DNA of 39,089 nucleotides. It comes from Nocardia sp. MH4. Its GTDB lineage: Bacteria > Actinomycetota > Actinomycetes > Mycobacteriales > Mycobacteriaceae. The notes beneath the pieces were generated by a model, which worked only from the letters and a program-made list of their open reading frames with translations, made no database searches and was not told where the DNA came from. This document shows, piece by piece, positions 8,854-17,408 of the stretch. A program made the translations under genes and the position numbers. How positions within the stretch are numbered: the first letter of the stretch is position 1; each line of letters opens with the position of its first letter. The stretch is taken from the NCBI RefSeq assembly GCF_019266065.1, contig NZ_LPNR01000068.1:1-39089 (forward strand). Reading direction: 5' to 3'.

Positions 8854-10371
8854 TCAGACGGGTCGCACCAATCCGTGGCGCACCAGACCGGCCACGACAC
8901 CGAGTGCCTGGGCGGCGAACTCCGGGGTCACCTGGTCGGCGCCCTCGGCGAGGGCCAGCAGTTCGAGCAGTTCGTACAACGGCAGACCGTCCGGTCGCAT
9001 TCCCGCGATCAGGGCCACCGTGGACTCGTCGACCTCGTGCTGCCAGCGCGGACCGTCGCCGCGATGCAGCCGCGCGACCTGCTCCTCCCACCCGTGCTCG
9101 CCGGGCAGATACACCCGTTCCAGGGCGGTGGCCGGGCTCGGGGCGAAACGGGAGGTCCAGGCGAGGCGGTCGTCGGCGGCCACGGCGCGCAGCCAGGCCG
9201 AGCGGGCGAAGTAGGCGGGCGCCTCGTCACCGAGCGGATCGTCGAAGCCGTGGGTGAGGTCCTCGGCCATCAGCTCGGTCGGCCCGTCGATGGCGTGCAG
9301 GTAGACGAACCCGAACCCGATGCCCTCGACATCGGCGGCCTCGAACGCCGCCAGCCACGCCTCGGCCCTGGCCTGGGCGGCCGGGTCGCGCGGGTCCAGC
9401 CCGGCGTCGCGCAGCCAGGTACCCACATAGAGTGCCGGATCGGCGACGTCGCGCTGCACGACCCAGGCGTCGACGCCGTGGGCGGGCAGCCACGACGACA
9501 CCCGCTGCCGCCAGTCCTGGCCCTCGATATGCACCCAGGCGGCGAGCATGGCCGCGGTGCCACCGGGGGCCAGCAAGCCGGGCGCCTGCCCGATCACCAG
9601 CTCGCTGGCGCCGTCCAGCGCGAGCCCGGAGTCGCGGTAGGTGTGCTCGATGCGCGCGGGGCCCACCACGAACGGGGGATTGGCCACGATCTGATCGAAG
9701 GTGCGGCCCGCGACCGGCTCGAACCAGGACCCTTCGAGCAGTTCGATGTCGAGTTCGTTCAGCGCGGCGGTGGCCTCGGCCAGCCACAGCGCCCGGGAGT
9801 TGACATCGGTGGCGGTGACCCGGCCCGCGTAGCTCGCCGCGTGCACGGCCTGCACGCCGCAGCCGGTGCCCAGGTCCAGCAGGGTGCCCACCGGTTCGGT
9901 CGGCGTGGCGCGCAGCAGCGACAGCGAGGCGTGCCCGACCCCGAGCACATGGTCCTCGGTGAGGGTGCGCCTGCGCATCGAATCGTCGAGGTCGGACAGG
10001 ATCCAGCGGGTGCCGGCGCCGGTGTCGAGCGGGCGCAGATCCAGTGCGGCCCTGAGCTCGTCACCGTCGCGGGCCAGCAGACCCGCCGCGACGGCGTCGT
10101 CGATCCGGACCGGCGACAGCGCGGCGGCGACCTCGCGTGCGGGCAGCGCGTCACCGAGCAGCAGCAGCCGGATCAGCGTGCCCAGCTCGCCCGCCGCACG
10201 TGCCACCCGGCGCACGGGCACCGGCTCGGAGCGGCCCAGCGCGGCGTGCACGTCGGGACCCAGCGCCTCCACCAGTGTGTCGGCGTCGTAGCCGACGCGG
10301 ATCAACGCCGTGCGCAGGTCCGGGCACAGCGCGGTGAGCAGGGAACCGGTGGCGGTGGGGTTCGTAGACAC
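8854..10371 (-). CDS. Class I SAM-dependent methyltransferase with NPPF motif
   Basis: 505 residues. An N-terminal helical domain (about residues 1-155) precedes a Rossmann methyltransferase core: the SAM-binding motif LLDLGTGCGVQAV (about residues 164-176), the acidic strand-2 end TATDVN, and VANPPFVVGP (about 228-237). NPP[YF] is the substrate motif of enzymes that methylate planar amide or amino nitrogens (HemK/PrmC, RsmC, N6-adenine methyltransferases). A C-terminal domain of about 150 residues follows. The substrate, whether protein or RNA, cannot be told from the sequence. The gene starts at GTG and ends 170 bases before sigB on the same strand, but sigB has its own promoter. Between this gene and the VOC gene are 215 bases in which I see nothing convincing. 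Confidence 0.85.
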   Translation of the reverse strand: MSTNPTATGSLLTALCPDLRTALIRVGYDADTLVEALGPDVHAALGRSEPVPVRRVARAAGELGTLIRLLLLGDALPAREVAAALSPVRIDDAVAAGLLARDGDELRAALDLRPLDTGAGTRWILSDLDDSMRRRTLTEDHVLGVGHASLSLLRATPTEPVGTLLDLGTGCGVQAVHAASYAGRVTATDVNSRALWLAEATAALNELDIELLEGSWFEPVAGRTFDQIVANPPFVVGPARIEHTYRDSGLALDGASELVIGQAPGLLAPGGTAAMLAAWVHIEGQDWRQRVSSWLPAHGVDAWVVQRDVADPALYVGTWLRDAGLDPRDPAAQARAEAWLAAFEAADVEGIGFGFVYLHAIDGPTELMAEDLTHGFDDPLGDEAPAYFARSAWLRAVAADDRLAWTSRFAPSPATALERVYLPGEHGWEEQVARLHRGDGPRWQHEVDESTVALIAGMRPDGLPLYELLELLALAEGADQVTPEFAAQALGVVAGLVRHGLVRPV

Positions 10372-10586
10372 CCGCCTACTGTGCCAGGGCGGCGCGTGCC
10401 CGGATCGACCAGCTACGGCCGCGTGTCGCGCGCCACGCCGGACCGTGCGACCGCAGGCCGTCGGCGGATGCGTCCCCCGGCGGGTGGTCGGCGGTGTCGC
10501 TACCCCCGCCCGGGTGATGCGCCCGGGGCACTCGGCCGCCGGGCGAACGCGCGACAGTGACGAAGGTGGGCCCGGTTGCCGCTGTG

Positions 10587-11336
10587 TCAGCCGGTATAGG
10601 GGTCACGGCCGGTGACGCAGTAGACCGCGGAACCGGGGTCGCGCAGCACGATCCAGCGTTCGCCGTCGGCGACCCGGGTGGCGCCCAGGGATTCGTGCCA
10701 GGCGGCGGTGGCGGCGATGTCCGAGGAGGCCAGGTCGGGGTGGGCGCCGGCGGGCCGGGCCTCGTCGAGACGCTGGAGCAGCAAGTGCAGCGGCTGGTCG
10801 GGGCCACGCAGGCGGGAGAATTCGGGGCGGCGGCCCGGCTGGTGGGTCCAGCCGGTCAGCGCTCGCCAGAACACGGTGTCGGTCGCGATGTCGGCGGGGG
10901 ACAGGTCGAGGCAGATCTGATCGAGGCGGGTCACGGTGCCGTCCGGCGCGGTCGAGACGACGACCGGCGGCGGCGTCTCGTCCTCGGGCGCGGGGGCATC
11001 GGCGTGCACCGGGGTGAAGCAGAATGTCTGTCCGGCGGGCGATTCCAGCACCGTGTAGTCGCGTTCGACCGTGACGACCCGGGCGCCGAGATCGGTCGCG
11101 GTCGCCATCGCGGCGGGGATGTCGTCGACATCGAGATCGAGGTGGACGCCGCCGTCGCCACCGACGCGCTGCATCTTGAGCCAGGCGGGACCGGCGGCCG
11201 GGAGCAGGGTGACGAATTCGCCCTGCGCGCCACGAGGTTCGGACACGGTGGAGCCGGTGACCGTCGCCCAGAACCGGACGCAGTCGTCGAAACCGGCGGC
11301 GGGGCGGTCGAGAAAGGCCCACGTCCAGCGAATCAT
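10587..11336 (-). CDS. Two-domain VOC-fold protein (glyoxalase / dioxygenase superfamily)
   Basis: 249 residues with two tandem vicinal-oxygen-chelate modules, about residues 1-115 and 135-249. The first has RWTWAFLDRP at its start, HLDLDVDD in the middle and ESPAGQTFCF at its end. The second has RLDQICLDLSPAD, the repeated WHESLGA element and VLRDPGSAVYCV. Such proteins act as small metalloenzymes or as drug- or metabolite-binding proteins. Only scattered metal ligands are recognisable, so a binding role is as likely as catalysis. The ATG start has GGAG six bases upstream. The promoter region is shared with the divergent MFS gene. Confidence 0.82.
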   Translation of the reverse strand: MIRWTWAFLDRPAAGFDDCVRFWATVTGSTVSEPRGAQGEFVTLLPAAGPAWLKMQRVGGDGGVHLDLDVDDIPAAMATATDLGARVVTVERDYTVLESPAGQTFCFTPVHADAPAPEDETPPPVVVSTAPDGTVTRLDQICLDLSPADIATDTVFWRALTGWTHQPGRRPEFSRLRGPDQPLHLLLQRLDEARPAGAHPDLASSDIAATAAWHESLGATRVADGERWIVLRDPGSAVYCVTGRDPYTG

Positions 11337-11537
11337 GCTGTCTCCGTTTCGAGATGGATCGGGTACGCGGTGGGGCCGACGAAGTACCGGCCCGGACCGG
11401 AGGTCCTGTCCGCACGGTAGGCGGCCGTGGGCGCGCTGTCGACCGTGATCACGCCGGACCGCGGGTTGGCAGGATATCTGCGAAAGATGTCATCGCGGCC
11501 ACTCGTTCGTGCCGCGAGGTTCCGGCACCCTGTTCCG

Positions 11538-12884
11538 GTGACCGATCTCCGCGCACCCCTGCCGCCCGCCGGCGACGACCCGGCCGAGGGCGCCCCGGCC
11601 GTCCCCGACGCCACCGATCGGCGCGGTCGCGCCCCGCACCCGGCCTGGATCGTGGCGGGCGTCGGTTTCGTCGCCCTGCTCGGCGCCGCCGCCTTCCGAT
11701 CGGTGCCCAGCGTGCTGATCGACCCGCTGCACGTCGAGTTCGGCTGGTCACACGCGACGATCTCGGCGGCCGTGTCGCTGAACATGCTGCTCTACGGGGT
11801 GATCTCACCGTTCGCGGCCGCGTTGATGGATCGCTTCGGCATCCGCCGGGTGGTGTGCGCGGCACTGGTGCTGATCGCGGCGGGCAGCGGGCTGACGGTG
11901 TTCATGACCCAGGCCTGGCAGCTGGTGGCGACCTGGGGTCTGCTGGTCGGAGTGGGCGTCGGCTCGATGTCGATGCCGTTCGTCGCCACCATCACCGGCC
12001 GCTGGTTCGTGCGCAGCCGCGGTCTGGTCACCGGCGTGCTCACCGCCGCGGGCGCGACCGGTCAGCTGGTGTTCCTGCCCCTGGTCTCGATGCTGGCGCA
12101 CGCGCACGGCTGGCGGCTGCCCGCGGTCATCGTGGCGGCCGTGGCACTGGTTGTGGTGCCGCTGGTGTGGCTGTTCGTGCGGGACTACCCGAGCGATGTC
12201 GGGGTGCGGGCCTACGGCGCACCCGCGGGATCGGACGCGGGGGTGCGCGTCGCGGTCGCCGGTGGCGCGAGCCGGGCGCTGCGGGTACTGGCCTCGGCTG
12301 CGCGCAGGCCCGGATTCTGGCTGCTGGCAGGCGGCTTCGCGGTATGCGGCGCCTCCACCAACGGCCTGGTCGGCACGCACTTCGTGACCGCGGCCCACGA
12401 CCACGGCATGCCGCCGACCACCGCGGCGGGCCTGCTGGCGCTGGTCGGGATCTTCGACGTGGCGGGCACCATCGCCTCGGGCTGGCTCTCCGACCGCGTC
12501 GATCCGCGCTACCTGCTGCTCGGGTACTACTCGCTGCGCGGGCTCTCGCTGCTGATCCTGCCCTCGCTGCTCGGCCCGCACACCCAGCCGAGCATGTGGG
12601 TGTTCGTGGTCTTCTACGGCCTGGACTGGATCGCCACCGTCCCGCCGACCGTGCTGCTGTGCCGGGAACTGTTCGGCGCCGACGGGCCGATCGCGTTCGG
12701 CTGGGTGTTCGCCGCCCATCAGGTCGGCGCGGCGATCGCGGCCACCGGCGCGGGTCTCATTCGCGACCTGCAGGGCTCCTACGACCTGGCCTGGTACCTC
12801 GCCGGCGCGCTGTGCGGCCTGGCGGCGCTGATGTCGATGCTGGTGCGGCGGCCGTCAGCCGTCGATGGCCTTGTGCGGACGTGA
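11538..12884 (+). CDS. Major facilitator superfamily transporter
   Basis: 448 residues from GTG 11538. A hydrophilic N-terminus of about 35 residues precedes about 12 hydrophobic segments. The loop between segments 2 and 3 reads ALMDRFGIRRV, the classical MFS motif A region, and a half-copy SGWLSDRVDPRY is in the second half. The overall pattern resembles the oxalate/formate or monocarboxylate subfamily. The substrate is unknown. The frame is open upstream with other possible starts (ATG 11427 or 11487), but those extra residues are Arg/Pro-rich and unlike a transporter N-terminus. The last 30 bases overlap, tail to tail, the 3' end of the DUF3099 gene. Confidence 0.85.
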   Translation: MTDLRAPLPPAGDDPAEGAPAVPDATDRRGRAPHPAWIVAGVGFVALLGAAAFRSVPSVLIDPLHVEFGWSHATISAAVSLNMLLYGVISPFAAALMDRFGIRRVVCAALVLIAAGSGLTVFMTQAWQLVATWGLLVGVGVGSMSMPFVATITGRWFVRSRGLVTGVLTAAGATGQLVFLPLVSMLAHAHGWRLPAVIVAAVALVVVPLVWLFVRDYPSDVGVRAYGAPAGSDAGVRVAVAGGASRALRVLASAARRPGFWLLAGGFAVCGASTNGLVGTHFVTAAHDHGMPPTTAAGLLALVGIFDVAGTIASGWLSDRVDPRYLLLGYYSLRGLSLLILPSLLGPHTQPSMWVFVVFYGLDWIATVPPTVLLCRELFGADGPIAFGWVFAAHQVGAAIAATGAGLIRDLQGSYDLAWYLAGALCGLAALMSMLVRRPSAVDGLVRT

Positions 12885-13274
12885 GTCCAGCGCGATCTGG
12901 TTCGCGCGGCCGTCCCAGCGGCTCGGCTCGTCCTTGGTGCGCGGCGGACGGTCGTTGGCGATGAGCACGGCGATCCACGGCAGCGGCACCGAGGCCACGA
13001 TGATCAGAATCGAGATCAGCGGGTTCTCGAACGCGCTGTAGGCGACCGCGGCCAGGATCAGGCAGGGGATGCGGAAGGCCATGATGATCGTGTAGCGGCG
13101 GACGCGGGCGCGATGCTGGTCGTCGAGTGACGGCGCGGCCTCGGTGATGAGCACCGGGTGCTTGGCGTCGGCGCCCGGGAAATAGCCGCGCGAGGAACTC
13201 GGCGCGGCGGGCATCGTCACCTCCGGGTCCGGTGTCGGCTCGTCGGCGCCGGGGGTGTCGCCGTGGGACTGCAT
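12855..13274 (-). CDS. DUF3099 membrane protein
   Basis: 139 residues, orthologous by position and pattern to M. tuberculosis Rv2709. An acidic, Pro-rich N-terminus is followed by the family motif HPVLITEAAPSLDDQH (about residues 39-54). Two closely spaced transmembrane helices come next (IIMAFRIPCLILAAVAY and ISILIIVASVPLPWIAVLIA), then a charged C-terminus with RPPRTKDEPSRW. The function is unknown. The gene is divergent from the DUF3039 gene with 83 bases between starts, an arrangement kept next to sigB across the order. Its 3' end overlaps the MFS gene on the other strand by 30 bases. Confidence 0.9.
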   Translation of the reverse strand: MQSHGDTPGADEPTPDPEVTMPAAPSSSRGYFPGADAKHPVLITEAAPSLDDQHRARVRRYTIIMAFRIPCLILAAVAYSAFENPLISILIIVASVPLPWIAVLIANDRPPRTKDEPSRWDGRANQIALDSRPHKAIDG

Positions 13275-13357
13275 ACCCCGAGTCTTCCACTCGCCGCCGA
13301 CGAACGCACACGCGGCTGGTCAGCGGTGCGCGCTCGGGATGCGGCATCATGGAAGGC

Positions 13358-13597
13358 GTGAGTACAGACACTCTGGTACGCCCGGAAACCACGACCGACG
13401 AGACGACCGGCGACGACGTCCCCAAGTTCTTCCACTACGTGAAGAAGGACCGGATCGCCGAGAGTGCCGTGATGGGCACGATGGTCGTCGCGCTGTGCGG
13501 CGAGGTCTTCCCGGTGACGCGTTCGCCCAAGCCGGGCTCACCGGTCTGCCCGGACTGCAAGAAGGTCTACGACGGCCTGCGCAAGGGCGGCGACTGA
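13358..13597 (+). CDS. DUF3039 small zinc-binding protein
   Basis: 79 residues, the homologue of Rv2708c. The conserved core HYVKKDRIAESAVMGTMVVA leads into LCGEVFPVTRSP and VCPDCKKVYD. The single Cys of LCG plus CPDC suggest a zinc-binding ribbon. It is cytoplasmic, with no signal or membrane segment. The function is unknown despite strong conservation in actinobacteria. I prefer GTG 13358 (MSTDTLVRPE). ATG 13349, in the same frame, would add three residues. The stop codon lies inside the convergent YihY gene, giving a 31-base antisense overlap. Confidence 0.88.
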   Translation: MSTDTLVRPETTTDETTGDDVPKFFHYVKKDRIAESAVMGTMVVALCGEVFPVTRSPKPGSPVCPDCKKVYDGLRKGGD

Positions 13598-14721
13598 GCG
13601 GGTTCGGTGATCGGTGTGGTCGGCGCCTCGGGTGAGGCGTCGGCCGCTTCGTCGCGTCCGTCGTTCTCGCGTTCGTCGTCGTCACCGCGGACCTGATTGC
13701 TGAACCATTCCTTGACCTGCTCCATCCGGGTGGCCCTGGCCGGCCAGAATTCCTGCACCGCGGCGTTGAACTCCGCGCCGAGAATCACCGCGAAGCCGAG
13801 GAAATAGGTGAACAGCAGGAACGCGATCGGGGTGGCCAGCGCGCCGTAGCTGACGCCGGTGGCGGTGATCCAGGCCAGATACCGGCGCAGCAGATCGCTG
13901 GCGCCCATGAAGAACACCCCCGCCACCAGTGCGCCGCCGAAGAGCCGGTGCCAGGGCAGCGACTTGTGCAGGGCCAGCTTGTAGAGCGTGGTCAGCCCGA
14001 CGATCAGCAGCAAGCCGACGATCGGGTAGTAGAACGTGTCGATCAGGCGCAGGCCGGGTTCGCGCCAGGCCTCGGGCAGCACCCGGCCGATCCGGGTGGG
14101 TCCGAGCGCGATCACCGGCAGGATCAGCACCGCCGCGACCAGGAACTGCACGTACAACAGCAGCGCGAAGATCCGCTGCCAGACCGGGTGCCGGGCGTCC
14201 TGCTGGTCGTGGGCCTCCACGATCGCGTCGACGAAGGTCGCCATCGCCGAGGACCCGGCCCACAGCGACAGCACGAAGCCCACCGACACCACGGCGCCGC
14301 GGCCGCGGCCCAGCACGTCGTCGACGGTGGGTTCGATCAGGTCGGAGACGACCGACGGGCTGAAGAACTCCCGGCTGAACGCGATGATCTTGGCCTCCAC
14401 GATCTGCACCGTGTCGGGCCCGAACAGCCCGCCCACGTAGCCGAGGCTGCCGAGCAGGCCGAGCAGCAGCGGCGCGAGCGAGAGCGTCTGCCAGAAGGCG
14501 GCGGCGGCCGACTTGGCGAAGATCGAGTTGTTCCAGCACTTCTGCGACACCCGGACCACCAGCCGCCACACCATGAGCAGCCACCGCACCACCCGGGTGT
14601 GTTCGCGGGGACGTTGCCCGTCGGCCCCGGCCGCGGTCACTGGCTGCGCGGGTAGACCGCCGGGCAGGGGTGCCTGCGGCGGGTGTGCCGCATCGGCTGC
14701 CCGGATCTGGTCGTTGCTCAT
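13567..14721 (-). CDS. YihY/BrkB-family inner membrane protein
   Basis: 384 residues, the homologue of Rv2707. A cytoplasmic N-terminus of about 60 residues precedes a membrane domain with about six helices. It holds the family features: SAAAAFWQTLSLAPLLLGLL near the start, WAGSSAMATFVDAIVEAHD in the middle, GVSYGALATPIAFLLF near the end, and GAEFNAAVQEFWP after the last helix. The C-terminal 45 residues are highly charged and disordered. The family was once called ribonuclease BN, which was wrong; its function is unknown. The ATG at 14721 is in the divergent region shared with the helicase. The 3' end overlaps the DUF3039 gene by 31 bases. Confidence 0.9.
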   Translation of the reverse strand: MSNDQIRAADAAHPPQAPLPGGLPAQPVTAAGADGQRPREHTRVVRWLLMVWRLVVRVSQKCWNNSIFAKSAAAAFWQTLSLAPLLLGLLGSLGYVGGLFGPDTVQIVEAKIIAFSREFFSPSVVSDLIEPTVDDVLGRGRGAVVSVGFVLSLWAGSSAMATFVDAIVEAHDQQDARHPVWQRIFALLLYVQFLVAAVLILPVIALGPTRIGRVLPEAWREPGLRLIDTFYYPIVGLLLIVGLTTLYKLALHKSLPWHRLFGGALVAGVFFMGASDLLRRYLAWITATGVSYGALATPIAFLLFTYFLGFAVILGAEFNAAVQEFWPARATRMEQVKEWFSNQVRGDDDERENDGRDEAADASPEAPTTPITEPAQSPPLRRPS

Positions 14722-14874
14722 CGTGTCTCCAGCATCCCGCACCTCGGCGGTCCGCGTGGTGCGGGCCGGGCATCGTGTCGGCGGGTAACAGGTAAATGGC
14801 CGGTGACCTCGGGCTGTGTTGTGATGCCGGTCGCCCACCCCGCGTCGGTTTGGCGACACGCCGCATCGGGCGGC

Positions 14875-14880
14875 TAGGGT
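14875..14880 (+). promoter_or_regulatory. -10 box of leaderless helicase transcript
   Basis: TAGGGT stands 7 bases before the GTG start. TTGGCG 19 bases further up may be a weak -35. No ribosome site is present, so a leaderless mRNA is likely. Confidence 0.5.
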
Positions 14881-14887
14881 CGTCTGC

Positions 14888-16651
14888 GTGACTGGGTCGG
14901 GTGGCGTCGCTGCGGCGAGAGAAGCGGGTACACCGGGCGATGCGGCCGCGGGGGGTGCGCCGGGTGGCTCCCTGCGCGCCTGGCAGCGGCGCGCGCTCAC
15001 GAAATACCTTGCCACCAAGCCACGTGACTTCCTCGCGGTCGCGACCCCCGGCGCCGGTAAGACCACCTTCGCGCTGCGGGTAGCCGCGGAGTTGCTGGCC
15101 GATCGTACGGTCGATCAGGTGACCGTCGTCGCGCCGACCGAGCACCTCAAGCACCAGTGGGCCGCCTCGGCCGCCCGCTCCGGCATCCAGCTCGACTCGC
15201 GCTTCTCCAACAGCACCGGCGGCACCTCCGGCGACTATCACGGCGTCGTGGTGACCTACGCCCAGATCGCAGCCCATCCCGCGCGGCACCGGGTGCGCAC
15301 CGAGAACCGCCGCACCCTGGTGATCCTCGACGAGATCCACCACGCGGGCGACGCCAAGAGCTGGGGCGAGGCCACCGAGGAGGCCTTCGGCGACGCGACG
15401 CGCAGGCTCGCGCTGACCGGAACCCCGTTCCGCAGCGACGATTCCAAGATCCCCTTCGTCACCTACGAGCCCGACGAGGCCGGCTTCCCGCGGTCGCGCG
15501 CGGACCACTCCTACGGCTACGCCGACGCCCTCGCCGACGGCGTCGTGCGCCCGGTGGTCTTCCTGGCCTACTCCGGTGACGCGCACTGGCGCGACAGCGC
15601 GGGCGAGGAACACACCGCCCGCCTCGGCGAACCGCTCAGCGCCGAGCAGACCGCGCGCGCCTGGCGCACCGCCCTGGACCCGGCGGGCGACTGGATCTCG
15701 GCGGTGCTGCGCGCGGCCGACACCCGGCTGCGCCAGCTGCGCGCCTCGGGCATCCCCGACGCGGGCGGCCTGGTGATCGCCACCGACCAGGAACGTGCCC
15801 GCGACTATGCCGAACTGCTGGAACACATCTCGGGCGAGCGGCCCGCCGTGGTGCTCTCCGACGACCCGCAGTCCTCGAGCCGTATCGACGAGTTCGCCAA
15901 GGGCACCCAGCCGTGGATGGTCGCGGTGCGCATGGTGTCCGAGGGCGTCGACGTGCCGCGCCTGGCCGTCGGCGTGTACGCGACGAGCGCGTCGACCCCG
16001 CTGTACTTCGCTCAGGCCATCGGCCGGTTCGTGCGTGCGCGCAAGCCCGGCGAGACCGCCAGTGTCTTCCTGCCGTCGGTGCCGGTGCTGCTGGACCTGG
16101 CCGCCCAGCTCGAGTTGCAGCGCGATCACGTCATCGGCAAGCCACATCGCGAGAAGAACGCGCTCGACGACGAGCTGCTCATCGACGCGAACAAGACCAA
16201 GGACGAGCCGGGCGAGGAGGAGAAGTCCTTCGTCGCCCTGGCCGCCGACGCCGAGCTCGACCAGGTGATCTACGACGGCTCGTCCTTCGGCACCGCCACC
16301 ATCGCCGGCAGCGACGAGGAGGCCGACTACCTGGGCATCCCGGGTCTGCTCGACGCCGACCAGATGCGCGCGCTGCTGCGCGAGCGGCAGACGCGTCAGC
16401 TCGCCGATCGCAGTGCCCAGGAGGCCGTCGCTCCCGCGCCCGCAGCGGTCGTCGAACGGGTCGCGACGTCGGACAAGCTGGGCGAACTGCGCCGGGAACT
16501 CAACAGCCTGGTCGCGATGCACCACCATCGCACCGGCAAACCGCACGGCGTGATCCACGGCGAGCTCCGTCGCGAATGCGGTGGCCCACCCACGGCATTG
16601 GCCACCGCCGATCAGCTGACCGAGCGCATCGCCGCCCTGCGGCGTCAGTAG
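14888..16651 (+). CDS. Superfamily 2 DEAD/DEAH-box helicase
   Basis: 587 residues. Motifs in order: a Q-like element LRAWQRRALTKYLA, Walker A ATPGAGKTT (about residues 53-61), motif Ia VVAPTEHLKHQW, Walker B LDEIHHAGD (DEIH type), motif III LTGTPF, and in the second RecA domain SEGVDVPRLAVGVYA (motif V) and QAIGRFVRA (motif VI). The tail of about 150 residues is acidic then basic, with an HHHRTGKPHG element that may touch nucleic acid. By family it unwinds or remodels DNA or RNA using ATP; the substrate is unknown. Similar helicases sit beside DUF3039/DUF3099 genes in other actinobacteria (from memory). It converges on a tetR gene 8 bases away. Confidence 0.9.
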   Translation: MTGSGGVAAAREAGTPGDAAAGGAPGGSLRAWQRRALTKYLATKPRDFLAVATPGAGKTTFALRVAAELLADRTVDQVTVVAPTEHLKHQWAASAARSGIQLDSRFSNSTGGTSGDYHGVVVTYAQIAAHPARHRVRTENRRTLVILDEIHHAGDAKSWGEATEEAFGDATRRLALTGTPFRSDDSKIPFVTYEPDEAGFPRSRADHSYGYADALADGVVRPVVFLAYSGDAHWRDSAGEEHTARLGEPLSAEQTARAWRTALDPAGDWISAVLRAADTRLRQLRASGIPDAGGLVIATDQERARDYAELLEHISGERPAVVLSDDPQSSSRIDEFAKGTQPWMVAVRMVSEGVDVPRLAVGVYATSASTPLYFAQAIGRFVRARKPGETASVFLPSVPVLLDLAAQLELQRDHVIGKPHREKNALDDELLIDANKTKDEPGEEEKSFVALAADAELDQVIYDGSSFGTATIAGSDEEADYLGIPGLLDADQMRALLRERQTRQLADRSAQEAVAPAPAAVVERVATSDKLGELRRELNSLVAMHHHRTGKPHGVIHGELRRECGGPPTALATADQLTERIAALRRQ

Positions 16652-16659
16652 CGCGTCGG

Positions 16660-17262
16660 CTACGTCGTCGACGCCGCGAGTACCTCGAGGGCGCTGTCGA
16701 CGGCGGCGCTGAGCTCGGCATGGCCGACGTCGTCTCTGGCCTGGATCGAGAGCCCGTAGAGGACGGTGCTGTACAGCGCCGCCAGCGCGGCGGTGTCGGT
16801 GCCGGGCCGCAGGTCGCCGTCGGCGACGCCGCGGTCGAGCCGCGCCCGGATGTCGGCGGTGGTGTGCCGGCGGGCTTCGGCGAGGAATGCGCGGACCGAG
16901 GCGTTGCGCGTGGTGTAGGTCGCGCCTGCCAGGACCACCATGCAACCGTGCGGCAGCTCGGGATCGGTGTAGACGGTGATGTTGTCGCGCAGCATCGCCT
17001 CGATGGCGGTGTAGGCGGTGGGTTCCTCGCGCAGGGCCCGTGCCGTGCGTGACCCTTCGGTGCGGCCGTAGAGCTCGACCGCGGCGCGGAACAGGGCTTC
17101 CTTGTCGCCGAAGGCGGCGTAGAGGCTGGGGGAGTTGATGCCCATGGCGGTGGTGAGGTCGGCCATCGAGGCGCCGTCGTAGCCGCGCTCCCAGAACACC
17201 TCCATGGCACGCCGCAGGGCGATGTCGCGGTCGAAACCGCGCGGGCGGCCGCGTTCTGCCAT
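16660..17262 (-). CDS. TetR/AcrR-family regulator, divergent from an SDR gene
   Basis: 200 residues. The DNA-binding domain is GRPRGFDRDIALRRAMEVF followed by the helix-turn-helix MADLTTAMGINSPSLYAAFG (about residues 33-52) and KEALF. The C-terminal ligand domain contains HGCMVVLAGA and ends in a helical region. I chose ATG 17262 (MAERGRPRG) with AAAGG before it; an in-frame GTG at 17289 would add nine residues. Position and operator-like repeats in the shared intergenic region (17273-17397) point to control of itself and of the neighbouring dehydrogenase. The inducer is unknown. Confidence 0.88.
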   Translation of the reverse strand: MAERGRPRGFDRDIALRRAMEVFWERGYDGASMADLTTAMGINSPSLYAAFGDKEALFRAAVELYGRTEGSRTARALREEPTAYTAIEAMLRDNITVYTDPELPHGCMVVLAGATYTTRNASVRAFLAEARRHTTADIRARLDRGVADGDLRPGTDTAALAALYSTVLYGLSIQARDDVGHAELSAAVDSALEVLAASTT

Positions 17263-17272
17263 GGCGAACCTT

Positions 17273-17288
17273 TCTGTGTCGACCGACA
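17273..17288. promoter_or_regulatory. Putative TetR operator, tetR-proximal copy
   Basis: TCTGTGTCGACCGACA contains inverted arms TGTCG and CGACA around two bases. A 14/16 copy lies 46 bases away at 17319-17334. It stands directly before the tetR ribosome site. Confidence 0.55.
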
Positions 17289-17318
17289 AATATACCCCTG
17301 CGCCGCAGGCCGGTGAAT

Positions 17319-17334
17319 TCTGTGTCGATCGATA
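17319..17334. promoter_or_regulatory. Putative TetR operator, second copy
   Basis: TCTGTGTCGATCGATA, a 14/16 direct repeat of the copy at 17273-17288, with one mismatch between its arms. It lies just upstream of a TTGACG (17343-17348) that may be the -35 of the SDR promoter. Confidence 0.5.
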
Positions 17335-17373
17335 AGAAACTCTTGACGCGCCCCGTCGTCGTGCGCTTGGCTA

Positions 17374-17397
17374 TTTGTGTACTGATCACTACACAAA
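17374..17397. promoter_or_regulatory. 24-bp near-perfect palindrome before the SDR gene
   Basis: The arms TTTGTGTA (17374-17381) and TACACAAA (17390-17397) are perfect, and the centre contains TGATCA; only one base pair breaks the symmetry. It ends at the SDR ribosome site AAAGGAG. It is a strong operator candidate for the divergent TetR protein or another regulator. Confidence 0.6.
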
Positions 17398-17408
17398 GGA
17401 GCGAACCG

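Noticed and set aside
8821..10560. 579-codon plus-strand open frame
   Set aside because: Antisense to the methyltransferase gene, which has clear SAM and NPPF motifs.
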